DNA from: an uncultured Porphyromonadaceae bacterium
GTDB taxonomy: Bacteria > Bacteroidota > Bacteroidia > Bacteroidales > Muribaculaceae
NCBI GenBank assembly: GCA_902475285.1
Contig: CABRZA010000120.1
Span: 1 to 7,716 of the forward strand
Direction: 5' to 3'
DNA: 7,716 nucleotides
In this document: positions 1 to 6,362 of the stretch, in pieces
How the letters are laid out: the number at the start of each line of letters is the position of its first letter
Numbering within the stretch: the stretch's first letter is position 1
Notes under the pieces: model-generated
Databases searched by the model: none
Told to the model about the DNA's origin: nothing
The model's input: only the letters and a program-made list of their open reading frames with translations
Translations under genes and position numbers: made by a program

Positions 1-2
1 AA

Positions 3-113
3 AGTAATTTTTCAATCGATGAGCTGATAGCTAATTATGCTTATCCGGCAGTGAGTAATTCGCAAGTACTCGAGGCGAAGAAGAAATTCTTCACCTCTTC
101 ATGCTGCAATTAA
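3..113 (+). CDS. C-terminal end of an unidentified protein (5' partial)
   Basis: An open frame enters from the left edge and stops at TAA 111-113, giving 36 residues. The peptide reads like ordinary protein (ELIANYAYPAVSN, then a Lys-rich stretch, ending FFTSSCCN). The other two forward frames stop within the first 30 bases, so if a forward gene enters here this is its frame. I do not recognise the family. The stretch is visibly more AT-rich than the genes that follow, which could mean a different origin or only a gene end. It converges on the reverse-strand glycosylase-like gene, leaving 57 bp (114-170) in which I see no convincing terminator hairpin. With so little protein visible, a chance open frame cannot be excluded. 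Confidence 0.45.
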   Translation, partial: SNFSIDELIANYAYPAVSNSQVLEAKKKFFTSSCCN

Positions 114-170
114 ATAGTTAAGAGAGCTTGGTCTTCGCCGGGTAATGTTTCCAGCTATCAAGGTCTGGGT

Positions 171-788
171 CTATTGAGGCGGCTTGATGAAGCGGTAGGG
201 GGAGGTGAATACGAGGCACTCGAGGTCTTGGTCGGCGACCGTGTGGAGCGCCGTGCCTTTGGTGATTCGGCTTTTCCAGTAGGCGATTCTGGCCGCTCTT
301 TTGGCGGAGGGAATGTTTATCCGGCGGGGATGTGATTTTATATCGCCCGGTTGCAGTTTGGCCGGGGCGAGGATGGGATATTCTCCTTGCGTGTTGCTGA
401 GGGCATTGAAATTGTCCCAGAGAGCTTCCATGCATTTCATCGGGCCGAAGATTTGGTGCGATGGGTCGGCGGTGTCGCGGAGGCCTCTGATTAGGATTCC
501 GCCGAAGCGCTCGGCGGTGCTTTCGAATGTGAGGTCGACGCCGCTCTGGTGGAAGTACCACCGTCCGGCGCCGATGGCTCGCGGATAAGTGATTACGTCG
601 GGATGCTCGGCGGTGTAGAGATAAAACTCTGTCTCAACAATTTCATACCGTTCTGAGCCCTTCTCTATCACAAAATTTTTCATGAGCAGCTCGGCGATGT
701 CCTCGAAATAGGCGGTGAAGTCTTCCTTCCTTTCGGGGCAGTCTCCCAGATTGAGCTTTTCGAGAAGTTGTAGGGTTGAATCGTTCAT
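171..788 (-). CDS. Alkyladenine (3-methyladenine) DNA glycosylase-fold protein, distant homologue
   Basis: A 205-residue soluble protein with no signal peptide or membrane segment. Its motif order follows the MPG/AAG (DNA-3-methyladenine glycosylase II) fold. The IVETEFYL block at residues 50-57 matches the AAG catalytic block IVETEAYL, so Glu54 and Tyr56 align with the catalytic Glu125 and the Tyr127 of human AAG. Next come a GRWYFHQSGVD block (75-85) where AAG has GTLYVYIIYG, a GGILIRGL block (96-103) where AAG has its LLRAL strand, and a late PRRINI block (154-159) resembling PRIGI. About 200 residues is normal for the family. Known members excise alkylated purines in base-excision repair; activity here is inferred, since the DNA-intercalating and base-pocket residues differ. 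The ATG at 786-788 lies 46 bp after the helicase stop, on the same strand and with no terminator seen between, so co-transcription is likely. Many relatives are probably annotated only as hypothetical. Confidence 0.55.
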   Translation of the reverse strand: MNDSTLQLLEKLNLGDCPERKEDFTAYFEDIAELLMKNFVIEKGSERYEIVETEFYLYTAEHPDVITYPRAIGAGRWYFHQSGVDLTFESTAERFGGILIRGLRDTADPSHQIFGPMKCMEALWDNFNALSNTQGEYPILAPAKLQPGDIKSHPRRINIPSAKRAARIAYWKSRITKGTALHTVADQDLECLVFTSPYRFIKPPQ

Positions 789-834
789 TATTTCGTGGTT
801 GTCGTTCTGTTATATTTTAGGCGGTAATGGCGCT

Positions 835-3800
835 TTATTTGTCGTGGTGGCGGAGGGTGAGGTCGAGGAGGAGGACGGCGTGCTCGGGGGTGGAGCGGGG
901 TGCGTCTTTGGGGCGCCAGGCTACGATGAAGCGGATTGCGGCGGCGGCGACGGCGTAGCCTTTGTCGGCCCAGGCGGCGAGGTCGGCCTGCATTTTCTGT
1001 GAGAGCTGTGCTACGGCGGCGCCGGTGACGGGGTGGTGTAGGTAGTTGTTGTCGAAGCGTAGGGTCTGGCCTGCCCGGAGGGAGAGGACGATGTCCTTGC
1101 GGTCTTTGAAGAAACCGAGGTTTACGTCGCGGTGTGAGAGCTGGAGGACGACTTCGTCGGGCATGTCGTAGGGCTGGGTGGTGACGATGCGCTCGTCGGC
1201 GGGTAGGCGGTCGAAGAGGGGGGAGTCGGTGTGGATGAAGAGGCGCGCTTTGGCGCGTGTGGCGCCGACGTAGTAGCGGCGGAGGACGTCGTCGGGGGTG
1301 TGCTGAGGGTTTGTGACGAGCATGTAGACGTCGTCGAACTCTCGGCCTTTCGACTTATGGATTGTGGAGACGACGACATCGGCGCCGGAGAGGTCGCAGA
1401 AGTCTTCGACCGATGATTCGAAGACGAACTCCTTGAAATCGGTGATGTACTTGGTGCGGTTTGTGATCTCGAAGAGCTGGAGGCAGCGGCGCAGGTAGTG
1501 TAGGCTGGCCGAGTCGGCGTAGAGTGCGAATGTCCTCTGCTTGGCTGTTTCCCAAAGGTCGTCGGAGATTATGGGCGAGCGGTTGCCGGCGGAGATGAGT
1601 TTGAGGAACATTCGCACTTCGGCCATGTTGCGGAAGCGGAGGTCGCCCATGCTCTGGATGAGCTTGCTGCGGAGGCCGTGCTTTCGGAGCAGTGCGACGA
1701 GGATTACGGCTTCTTCGTTGGTCTGGGTGAGGACGCAGGCGGTGCCTGTGCCCCGGTGGGCGATGAGGTCGTCGACGAGCGGGCGGTACATGATGCGCGA
1801 GGTGTGGTGGCGGAGGCCTACGAAGCCGTCGTCGGAGCTCATGGATATTATGGGCGCGGTTTTGAGTCGCTGCCTTATAGCGGTGACGAAGGCGTTGGCG
1901 AAGTCGACCACATGGCGCGAGCTGCGGTAGTTTTCGGTCATCTCGACGAATCGAGCGCCGGGCTCCTGGCGAAGGCGCGCCATGCACTGCGAGTCGGCAC
2001 CGCGGAACTCGAAGATGTTCTGGTCGTCGTCGCCGACTGCTATAACGCGCATCTCTTCGTTGGCGGAGATGAGTGCGTGGACGAGGGCGTACTCGTCGGG
2101 TCCCATGTCCTGAGCTTCGTCGACAACCAGCACCGTCTTGGCGATGCGGTTGGGCTCGACTTCGCCGTTTTCGATCATGCGTGCGGCGCGGGCCACGACG
2201 TCCTTGACGTCGTCGAGGTTTCCGATGCGGCCCAGGAGGTCGAAGCAGTAGGAATGGAAGGTCTTTATCTCGACGAAGTGTGCGGCATTGCCTATGAGGG
2301 CCATGAGGCGCTGCTTGAACTCGATAGCGGCGGCGCGTGAGAAGGTGAGCATGAGGAGCTGCTCGTGCTTGACGTCTTCGAGGAGGAGTAGCGAGGCGAG
2401 CTTGTGGGCAAGAACGCGCGTCTTGCCGCTGCCGGGGCCTGCGGCCACGACGATGCAGCGCGACTCCTTGTCGGAGATAATCTCCATCTGCTTCGGGGAG
2501 AGTGCGCCGAAGATGCGGCGGTATTTTTCGGGGGTGACGTTCTGCTGTATTTCGTTGATGCGCTCGCCCTTGAAGTACTTGGCCACGAACTTGCGGTAGT
2601 CCATCCGGAAATAATCCTGCACATAGACGAGGGCGGCGTTGTAGTCGCGCACCATGAGGTTGGCGTACTCTCCGACGATATGTACCTGCTGTATCTTCTG
2701 GCGGTAGAATTCGTTGAGCATGCGGTAGTCTTCCTGCTTGTAGCGCAGGCGGCTGTCTTTGAGGCGGTGGATGTCCATGGCGTTGTATAGCACGAGGAAA
2801 CCGCCTTCGAGCTTTATGGCGCCTATCTTGGAGAGGTAGAGGAGTGCTTCCTCGACATCTTCGAGCTGTACGTCGTGGAAGGAGGAGAGGAGGGTTGTGC
2901 CGTCGGCTTTCAAATCGTTGAGGAGCTGGACGACGGAGAAGGTGATGCCCGCGTCCTTGGGCCCTCCCTGTGGGGCGGCTGCGACGAGGCGGTAGAGCCA
3001 GCCTACGGTGAAGCGGCATATTTCGAGGCGTCGCTCGAAGCGGCGGAGTGTCGACTCCAGGTCGGCGTGGCACGATAGCTCGAGATTGTGTGCGGCGTCC
3101 TCGCGCTTGCGGGTGTAGCCCTTTACGGTGAGGAAGTAGAGGAGGGTGCGGATGTCCTTTTCGGTGGCAGTGTCGAGGCCGTCGCGCTGGGCGTTGTCGT
3201 TGAGCTGTTTGTAGGATATGCGGAGGGTGTCGCCGGAGAGGTGGTCGAGGATGTAGCGCTCGAGGCGCGTGAAGCGGTCGAGGAGGCGCTTGGAGCGGTT
3301 TTCCGACTCGCCGGCATCGTTGAGATATGCCGAAATGTCCTTTGAGTCGGCGAGAATGCCTTCCTGGCGCATGCGCTGCACGCAAGAGATTACGTCGGCT
3401 TTTGAGAGGCCGAGGATGTCGGCGAGATAGTCGACGCGCGATTCGGCGTCATCGTCCTGCGCCTTGGCAACGTATTTCTTGGATATGAGCGACTTGATGA
3501 TGCGGACGGCCTTTTCGACTTCGGCGCTTTCGAAAAGTATTGACTCGGTGATGCGTCGGCGCGCCTCGTCGAGGTTCTTCACGGTGATGCCGGTGGCGTA
3601 GACGTGGGGCACGTTGTTGCCGCGCTCGATGTATCCGGCCTGTTCGAGGGCGGCGAGAGCGGTGCGGACGCGGGTCTCGATGTCGGACACGGAGTCGTTC
3701 CATCCGGCCACGCGCGCAACCTCCAAAGCCGAACAGCAGGTGCGCGGGCGGTACTTGGTGAGGGTTTTGACGGCCTTCCATACCTGCTGTATCTCGCTGA

Positions 3801-5685
3801 TGCTCAGTTTTGTCTGGTTGAGGAGAATGAAGTGTTTGTCGAGGTCGCCGTCGCTGTACAGAACAAAACAGCGCGCCTCGAGCTGCGGGTCGCGTCCGGC
3901 GCGTCCGGCCTCCTGGACGTAGTTCTCCAAGGAGTCGGAGATGTCGTAGTGCACCACCAGGCCGACGTCCTTCTTGTCGACGCCCATACCGAATGCCGAT
4001 GTGGCCACGATGATGCGGACGCGGTCGGACATGAAGGCTTCCTGATTGGCTATTTTATCGTCGGAGGCCATGCGGCCGTTGAAGGGGAGAGCGGGGAATC
4101 CGTCGCGCGAAAGTTTTTCGGCGAGCTCGTGGGTGCGCCTTGTGCGGGAGACGTAGACGATGGTGGGGCACTCCGACTGTGCCACGAGGGAGCGGAGCTT
4201 GGTGTACTTGTCGTCGTCGGTGTCGGCATGGATTACGGAATAGCGCAGGTTGGTGCGTGTGGCCCCGGAGGCGAAGATTTCAAGGTCGAGGCCTAGGGTC
4301 TGCTTGAAGTAGTCGCATATGTCCTGCACGACTTTCTGCTTTGCCGTGGCTGTGAAGCAGGATATGGGAATTGGTTCGGGGCACTTTTTGAGTGTCTGGT
4401 AGCGGCTGATGAACTTGCCGATGTATAGGTAGTCGACGCGGAAATCCTGCCCCCAAGCCGAGAAGCAATGTGCTTCGTCGATAACGACGCGCACGATGTG
4501 CCTGGCCATCAATATGCGCTCGACGGTCTTGGAACGGAGCATCTCGGGGGCGATGTAGAGGAGGGATGCGTCGCCGTTCATCACCCGCTGAATGGCTTCG
4601 GCGCGGCTTAGGGGGTCGAGGAGGCCGTTGATGGTGACGGCGTCGGTGATTCCTCGCTGGGCGAGGTTGTCGACTTGGTCTTTCATCAGCGACTGCAAGG
4701 GCGAGATTACCACTGTGAGGCCGTGTACGGCGCGCCCTTCCATGAAGGCGGGGAGCTGGAATGTGAGCGATTTTCCGCCGCCGGTGGGGAATATTGCCAG
4801 GAGCGACTTGCGGTCGACGGCGGCGCGGGCGGCGTTTTCTTGGAGGGGTTCGCCGTCGTAGGTGCGGAAAGCGTCGAAGCCGAAGAAGCGTTTGAGATTG
4901 GCGTGCACGTCGAGGCTGTCGTCGCAGTAGGGGCAGCCTTGGGGGCAGCGTGTGTGGCGGAGGATGCGGACCACATACTCCACGTTGGGGTAATTGTGGA
5001 GTACCCACGGAGGTGTGACCGAGCGGTGGTCGGCGGTGCTTATGAGGGCGAGTGCGTAGGCCAGCTCGGCGGGGTAGCGGTCGACGAGGCTTGCAATGTC
5101 GGCGTTGGCGCAAATCTTGCCGGCGTATTGCGAGAGGATTAGGCCGGGGAGGGATTCTTTCGCCACGGGAGAGGCCCCGACGAAGGCGAGGAAGCCCTTG
5201 AATTCGTCTATTTCGCTCAGGAGCGATGCGTAGACGGTCCGCATGGCGTCGGGGAGTTCATGCCATCGGGCCACTTCGTCCATGAGCAGGTCGCGGCTCT
5301 TCTCGCAGTCGTTGACGGGGTTGTTCATCTGGTCGGAGATGATCTTGTCGTCTTTGAGGAGGCGGTGGTAGGGGCGCTCGGGGAAGAGGAGCGGCGAGAG
5401 ATAGAGGGTGTCGACGAGCATGCGGCGGCCGGTGTCGTCGCCGAAGAGGTATCGGGCGTCGTGGTGGACGATGTTGTGCCCGCAAATGAAGCCGGCATCC
5501 TTGATGAACGACATCAGGGCGCGCTTGTCGGGGGAATGGAATACGGCGCCGTCGGAGCGGAGGGCGCCTATGTCGTGAATCTTTTTGTCGTTTACGCCGA
5601 CTTCGACGTCGACAAAGGCGTAGCGGGATGCGTCGAGGGGCGCTTCCCGGCTGAGGCTGTCAATGATTCTGTCCCAAAACGACAT
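835..5685 (-). CDS. DEDD exonuclease / RecQ helicase / UvrD-like helicase fusion protein
   Basis: A 1616-residue intact protein predicted to process DNA in the cytoplasm. Residues 20-135 are a DEDD 3'-5' exonuclease domain: Exo I FVDVE (Asp26, Glu28), Exo II GHNIVHHD (Asp76), Exo III with Asp126. A Cys cluster follows (C247, C251, C254). Residues 267-599 are a RecQ SF2 core: Gln282, Walker A TGGGKS (301-306), DEAH (403-406) followed by the RecQ aromatic loop (Trp411, Phe415, Arg416), motif III FTATA (444-448), motif V (558-583) and motif VI QEAGRAGRD (591-599). Residues 600-1055 are a linker with winged-helix-like stretches. Residues 1059-1486 are a UvrD/Rep SF1 core: Gln1066, Walker A GPGSGKT (1083-1089), VDEAQD (1188-1193), GDDDQNIFEFRGA (1218-1230), ENYRSS (1251-1256), STIHKSKGREF (1440-1450) and YVGATRAKARL (1472-1482). 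The last 130 residues are unassigned. Both motor types normally move 3'-5'. The chosen ATG lies 35 nt downstream of a good -7 element. Fusions of this kind are usually named RecQ family helicases. Role in repair or in restricting foreign DNA is unproven. Confidence 0.93.
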   Translation of the reverse strand: MSFWDRIIDSLSREAPLDASRYAFVDVEVGVNDKKIHDIGALRSDGAVFHSPDKRALMSFIKDAGFICGHNIVHHDARYLFGDDTGRRMLVDTLYLSPLLFPERPYHRLLKDDKIISDQMNNPVNDCEKSRDLLMDEVARWHELPDAMRTVYASLLSEIDEFKGFLAFVGASPVAKESLPGLILSQYAGKICANADIASLVDRYPAELAYALALISTADHRSVTPPWVLHNYPNVEYVVRILRHTRCPQGCPYCDDSLDVHANLKRFFGFDAFRTYDGEPLQENAARAAVDRKSLLAIFPTGGGKSLTFQLPAFMEGRAVHGLTVVISPLQSLMKDQVDNLAQRGITDAVTINGLLDPLSRAEAIQRVMNGDASLLYIAPEMLRSKTVERILMARHIVRVVIDEAHCFSAWGQDFRVDYLYIGKFISRYQTLKKCPEPIPISCFTATAKQKVVQDICDYFKQTLGLDLEIFASGATRTNLRYSVIHADTDDDKYTKLRSLVAQSECPTIVYVSRTRRTHELAEKLSRDGFPALPFNGRMASDDKIANQEAFMSDRVRIIVATSAFGMGVDKKDVGLVVHYDISDSLENYVQEAGRAGRDPQLEARCFVLYSDGDLDKHFILLNQTKLSISEIQQVWKAVKTLTKYRPRTCCSALEVARVAGWNDSVSDIETRVRTALAALEQAGYIERGNNVPHVYATGITVKNLDEARRRITESILFESAEVEKAVRIIKSLISKKYVAKAQDDDAESRVDYLADILGLSKADVISCVQRMRQEGILADSKDISAYLNDAGESENRSKRLLDRFTRLERYILDHLSGDTLRISYKQLNDNAQRDGLDTATEKDIRTLLYFLTVKGYTRKREDAAHNLELSCHADLESTLRRFERRLEICRFTVGWLYRLVAAAPQGGPKDAGITFSVVQLLNDLKADGTTLLSSFHDVQLEDVEEALLYLSKIGAIKLEGGFLVLYNAMDIHRLKDSRLRYKQEDYRMLNEFYRQKIQQVHIVGEYANLMVRDYNAALVYVQDYFRMDYRKFVAKYFKGERINEIQQNVTPEKYRRIFGALSPKQMEIISDKESRCIVVAAGPGSGKTRVLAHKLASLLLLEDVKHEQLLMLTFSRAAAIEFKQRLMALIGNAAHFVEIKTFHSYCFDLLGRIGNLDDVKDVVARAARMIENGEVEPNRIAKTVLVVDEAQDMGPDEYALVHALISANEEMRVIAVGDDDQNIFEFRGADSQCMARLRQEPGARFVEMTENYRSSRHVVDFANAFVTAIRQRLKTAPIISMSSDDGFVGLRHHTSRIMYRPLVDDLIAHRGTGTACVLTQTNEEAVILVALLRKHGLRSKLIQSMGDLRFRNMAEVRMFLKLISAGNRSPIISDDLWETAKQRTFALYADSASLHYLRRCLQLFEITNRTKYITDFKEFVFESSVEDFCDLSGADVVVSTIHKSKGREFDDVYMLVTNPQHTPDDVLRRYYVGATRAKARLFIHTDSPLFDRLPADERIVTTQPYDMPDEVVLQLSHRDVNLGFFKDRKDIVLSLRAGQTLRFDNNYLHHPVTGAAVAQLSQKMQADLAAWADKGYAVAAAAIRFIVAWRPKDAPRSTPEHAVLLLDLTLRHHDK

Positions 5686-5719
5686 TTATGCGGTTGAAGG
5701 GTTCGCTGGTTCGGATTTG

Positions 5720-5727
5720 CAAAAGTA
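5720..5727 (-). promoter_or_regulatory. Bacteroidetes -7 promoter element for the helicase gene
   Basis: On the reverse strand this reads TACTTTTG, a perfect match to the Bacteroidetes -7 consensus TAnnTTTG, 34 nt upstream of the helicase ATG. I see no good TTTG -33 element at the usual spacing. The small inverted repeat CGAAA/TTTCG at 5728-5741 lies in the spacer region just upstream. The position implies that the helicase gene has its own promoter in the 96-bp gap after the HxlR gene, rather than depending only on read-through. Confidence 0.6.
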
Positions 5728-5781
5728 CGAAATTTTTTTCGAGTTGCTTAATTCGCACAGGATAGTTTTCTTTGGGATGGG

Positions 5782-6141
5782 TCAGGAAGCGAGGGGGGAG
5801 CTGGCGGCGCGGTCTTTGAGGATGGCGGGCATGTTGGCTTTTGCCCAGCTGATGAGGGCGTTGACATGGGGGAGGAGCGAGAGGGCGCGGTCGGTGAGGC
5901 GGTATTCGACCCGCGGGGGCACTTCGGCAAAGACTGTGCGGGTGACGAAGCCGTCGTCTTCGAGTGTGCGGAGGGTGTTGGTGAGCATCTTTTGCGAGAT
6001 GTCGGGTATGGCCTTGCGGAGGGCGTTGAAGCGCATGGCGGGCTGGTGGGTGAGGGTGTAGAGGACCAGGAGCGACCATTTGTCGCTGAAGCGGGCGAGG
6101 ATGTTGCGGATGGGGCAGTCGGGAAATAATTCTTCGCGCAT
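5782..6141 (-). CDS. HxlR-family winged-helix transcriptional regulator
   Basis: A 119-residue DNA-binding protein, the usual length for the HxlR family. It has the N-terminal CPIRNIL motif (Cys9, Pro10), then FSDKWSLLVLYTL (residues 18-30), the RFNALRKAIPDISQKML recognition-helix region (37-53), LRTLEDDGF (57-65), and the wing with the P-R-V-EYRLTDRA signature (76-86). Family members dimerise through terminal helices and usually repress a neighbouring or divergent gene. Some (Bacillus YodB, HypR) sense quinones, diamide or hypochlorite through an N-terminal cysteine; Cys9 sits in the corresponding place, and it is the only Cys in the protein. The gene is transcribed away from the lipoprotein gene, the usual regulator-target arrangement, and lies 96 bp upstream of the helicase gene on the same strand. 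The ATG is supported by a matching promoter 26 nt upstream. Confidence 0.92.
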   Translation of the reverse strand: MREELFPDCPIRNILARFSDKWSLLVLYTLTHQPAMRFNALRKAIPDISQKMLTNTLRTLEDDGFVTRTVFAEVPPRVEYRLTDRALSLLPHVNALISWAKANMPAILKDRAASSPLAS

Positions 6142-6167
6142 AATGCTGTGGTTTATAAATTACTCTA

Positions 6168-6199
6168 CAAAGGTAAGCAAGTTTCATTAATTGTGCAAG
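6168..6199 (-). promoter_or_regulatory. Bacteroidetes-type promoter for the HxlR-family gene
   Basis: The reverse strand reads TACCTTTG at 6175-6168, a perfect -7 element (TAnnTTTG). A CTTG at 6199-6196 sits 20 nt upstream, a one-mismatch fit to the -33 TTTG at normal spacing. The start codon follows about 26 nt after the -7 element. One copy of the AGTCGATT direct repeat begins immediately upstream, at 6200, where a bound regulator could touch RNA polymerase. Confidence 0.7.
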
Positions 6200-6239
6200 A
6201 GTCGATTCGTGCTGCGGTTAAAATAGGTTAAAGTCGATT
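6200..6239. repeat. Nested direct repeats in the divergent intergenic region, candidate operator
   Basis: AGTCGATT occurs at 6200-6207 and again at 6232-6239, a spacing of 32 bp (about three helical turns). Between them GGTTAAA occurs at 6216-6222 and 6226-6232, a spacing of 10 bp (one turn), so both copies face the same side of the helix. The block lies between the two outward promoters, directly upstream of the HxlR promoter. Helical phasing and location fit a regulator-binding site, most simply for the HxlR protein itself. HxlR operators known to me are more often imperfect inverted repeats, so another factor or chance remains possible. Confidence 0.4.
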
Positions 6240-6302
6240 TTGGAAGGGCTTGGGACTGTGCATTGGTAACCTCGGTGAAACTATCTTACATTGAGGTGCC
6301 TT

Positions 6303-6335
6303 CTTGACACGGAGCTGTGGGAAGCAGTAACTTTG
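6303..6335 (+). promoter_or_regulatory. Bacteroidetes-type promoter for the lipoprotein gene
   Basis: TAACTTTG at 6328-6335 matches the -7 consensus TAnnTTTG exactly. CTTG at 6303-6306 (within CTTGACA) lies 21 nt upstream, a one-mismatch -33 element at normal spacing. The ATG at 6363 begins 28 nt after the -7 element, leaving a short A-rich leader. This position rules out the TTG at 6291 as the translation start, because that codon lies upstream of the promoter. Confidence 0.75.
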
Positions 6336-6362
6336 CATCAGAAAATCAAACATAATACTGAA

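Noticed and set aside
1355..3385. 676-codon reverse-strand open frame overlapping the helicase gene
   Set aside because: It is a frame-shifted shadow of the helicase: extremely rich in Arg, Pro and His, no recognisable domain, and entirely covered by a gene with clear motifs. High GC at third codon positions removes stops in this frame.
3604..4296. 230-codon forward open frame antisense to the RecQ core
   Set aside because: It is Gly-, Val- and Glu-rich as expected of the antisense of a GC-rich gene, with no promoter or domain. The other forward frames across 1231-5697 were rejected for the same reason.
835..5685. The helicase fusion as part of a named anti-phage system
   Set aside because: UvrD-like proteins occur in some defence systems (for example GajB of Gabija), but no partner nuclease, effector, methylase or mobile-element context is present. 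The neighbour is a repair-like gene, so defence remains speculation.
5728..5741. Inverted repeat CGAAA/TTTCG as a terminator for the HxlR gene
   Set aside because: The stem is only 5 bp and mostly A-T, and it sits next to the helicase -7 element. It is too weak to call a terminator.
6152..6159. Palindrome TTTATAAA just after the HxlR promoter as an autoregulatory operator
   Set aside because: An 8-bp AT palindrome is common by chance in an AT-rich leader, and no second copy was seen near the other promoter.
6269..6297. ACCTC/GAGGT inverted repeat as a regulatory hairpin
   Set aside because: Five base pairs around a 19-base loop is within chance expectation and lies upstream of the lipoprotein promoter, so it would not be transcribed from it.
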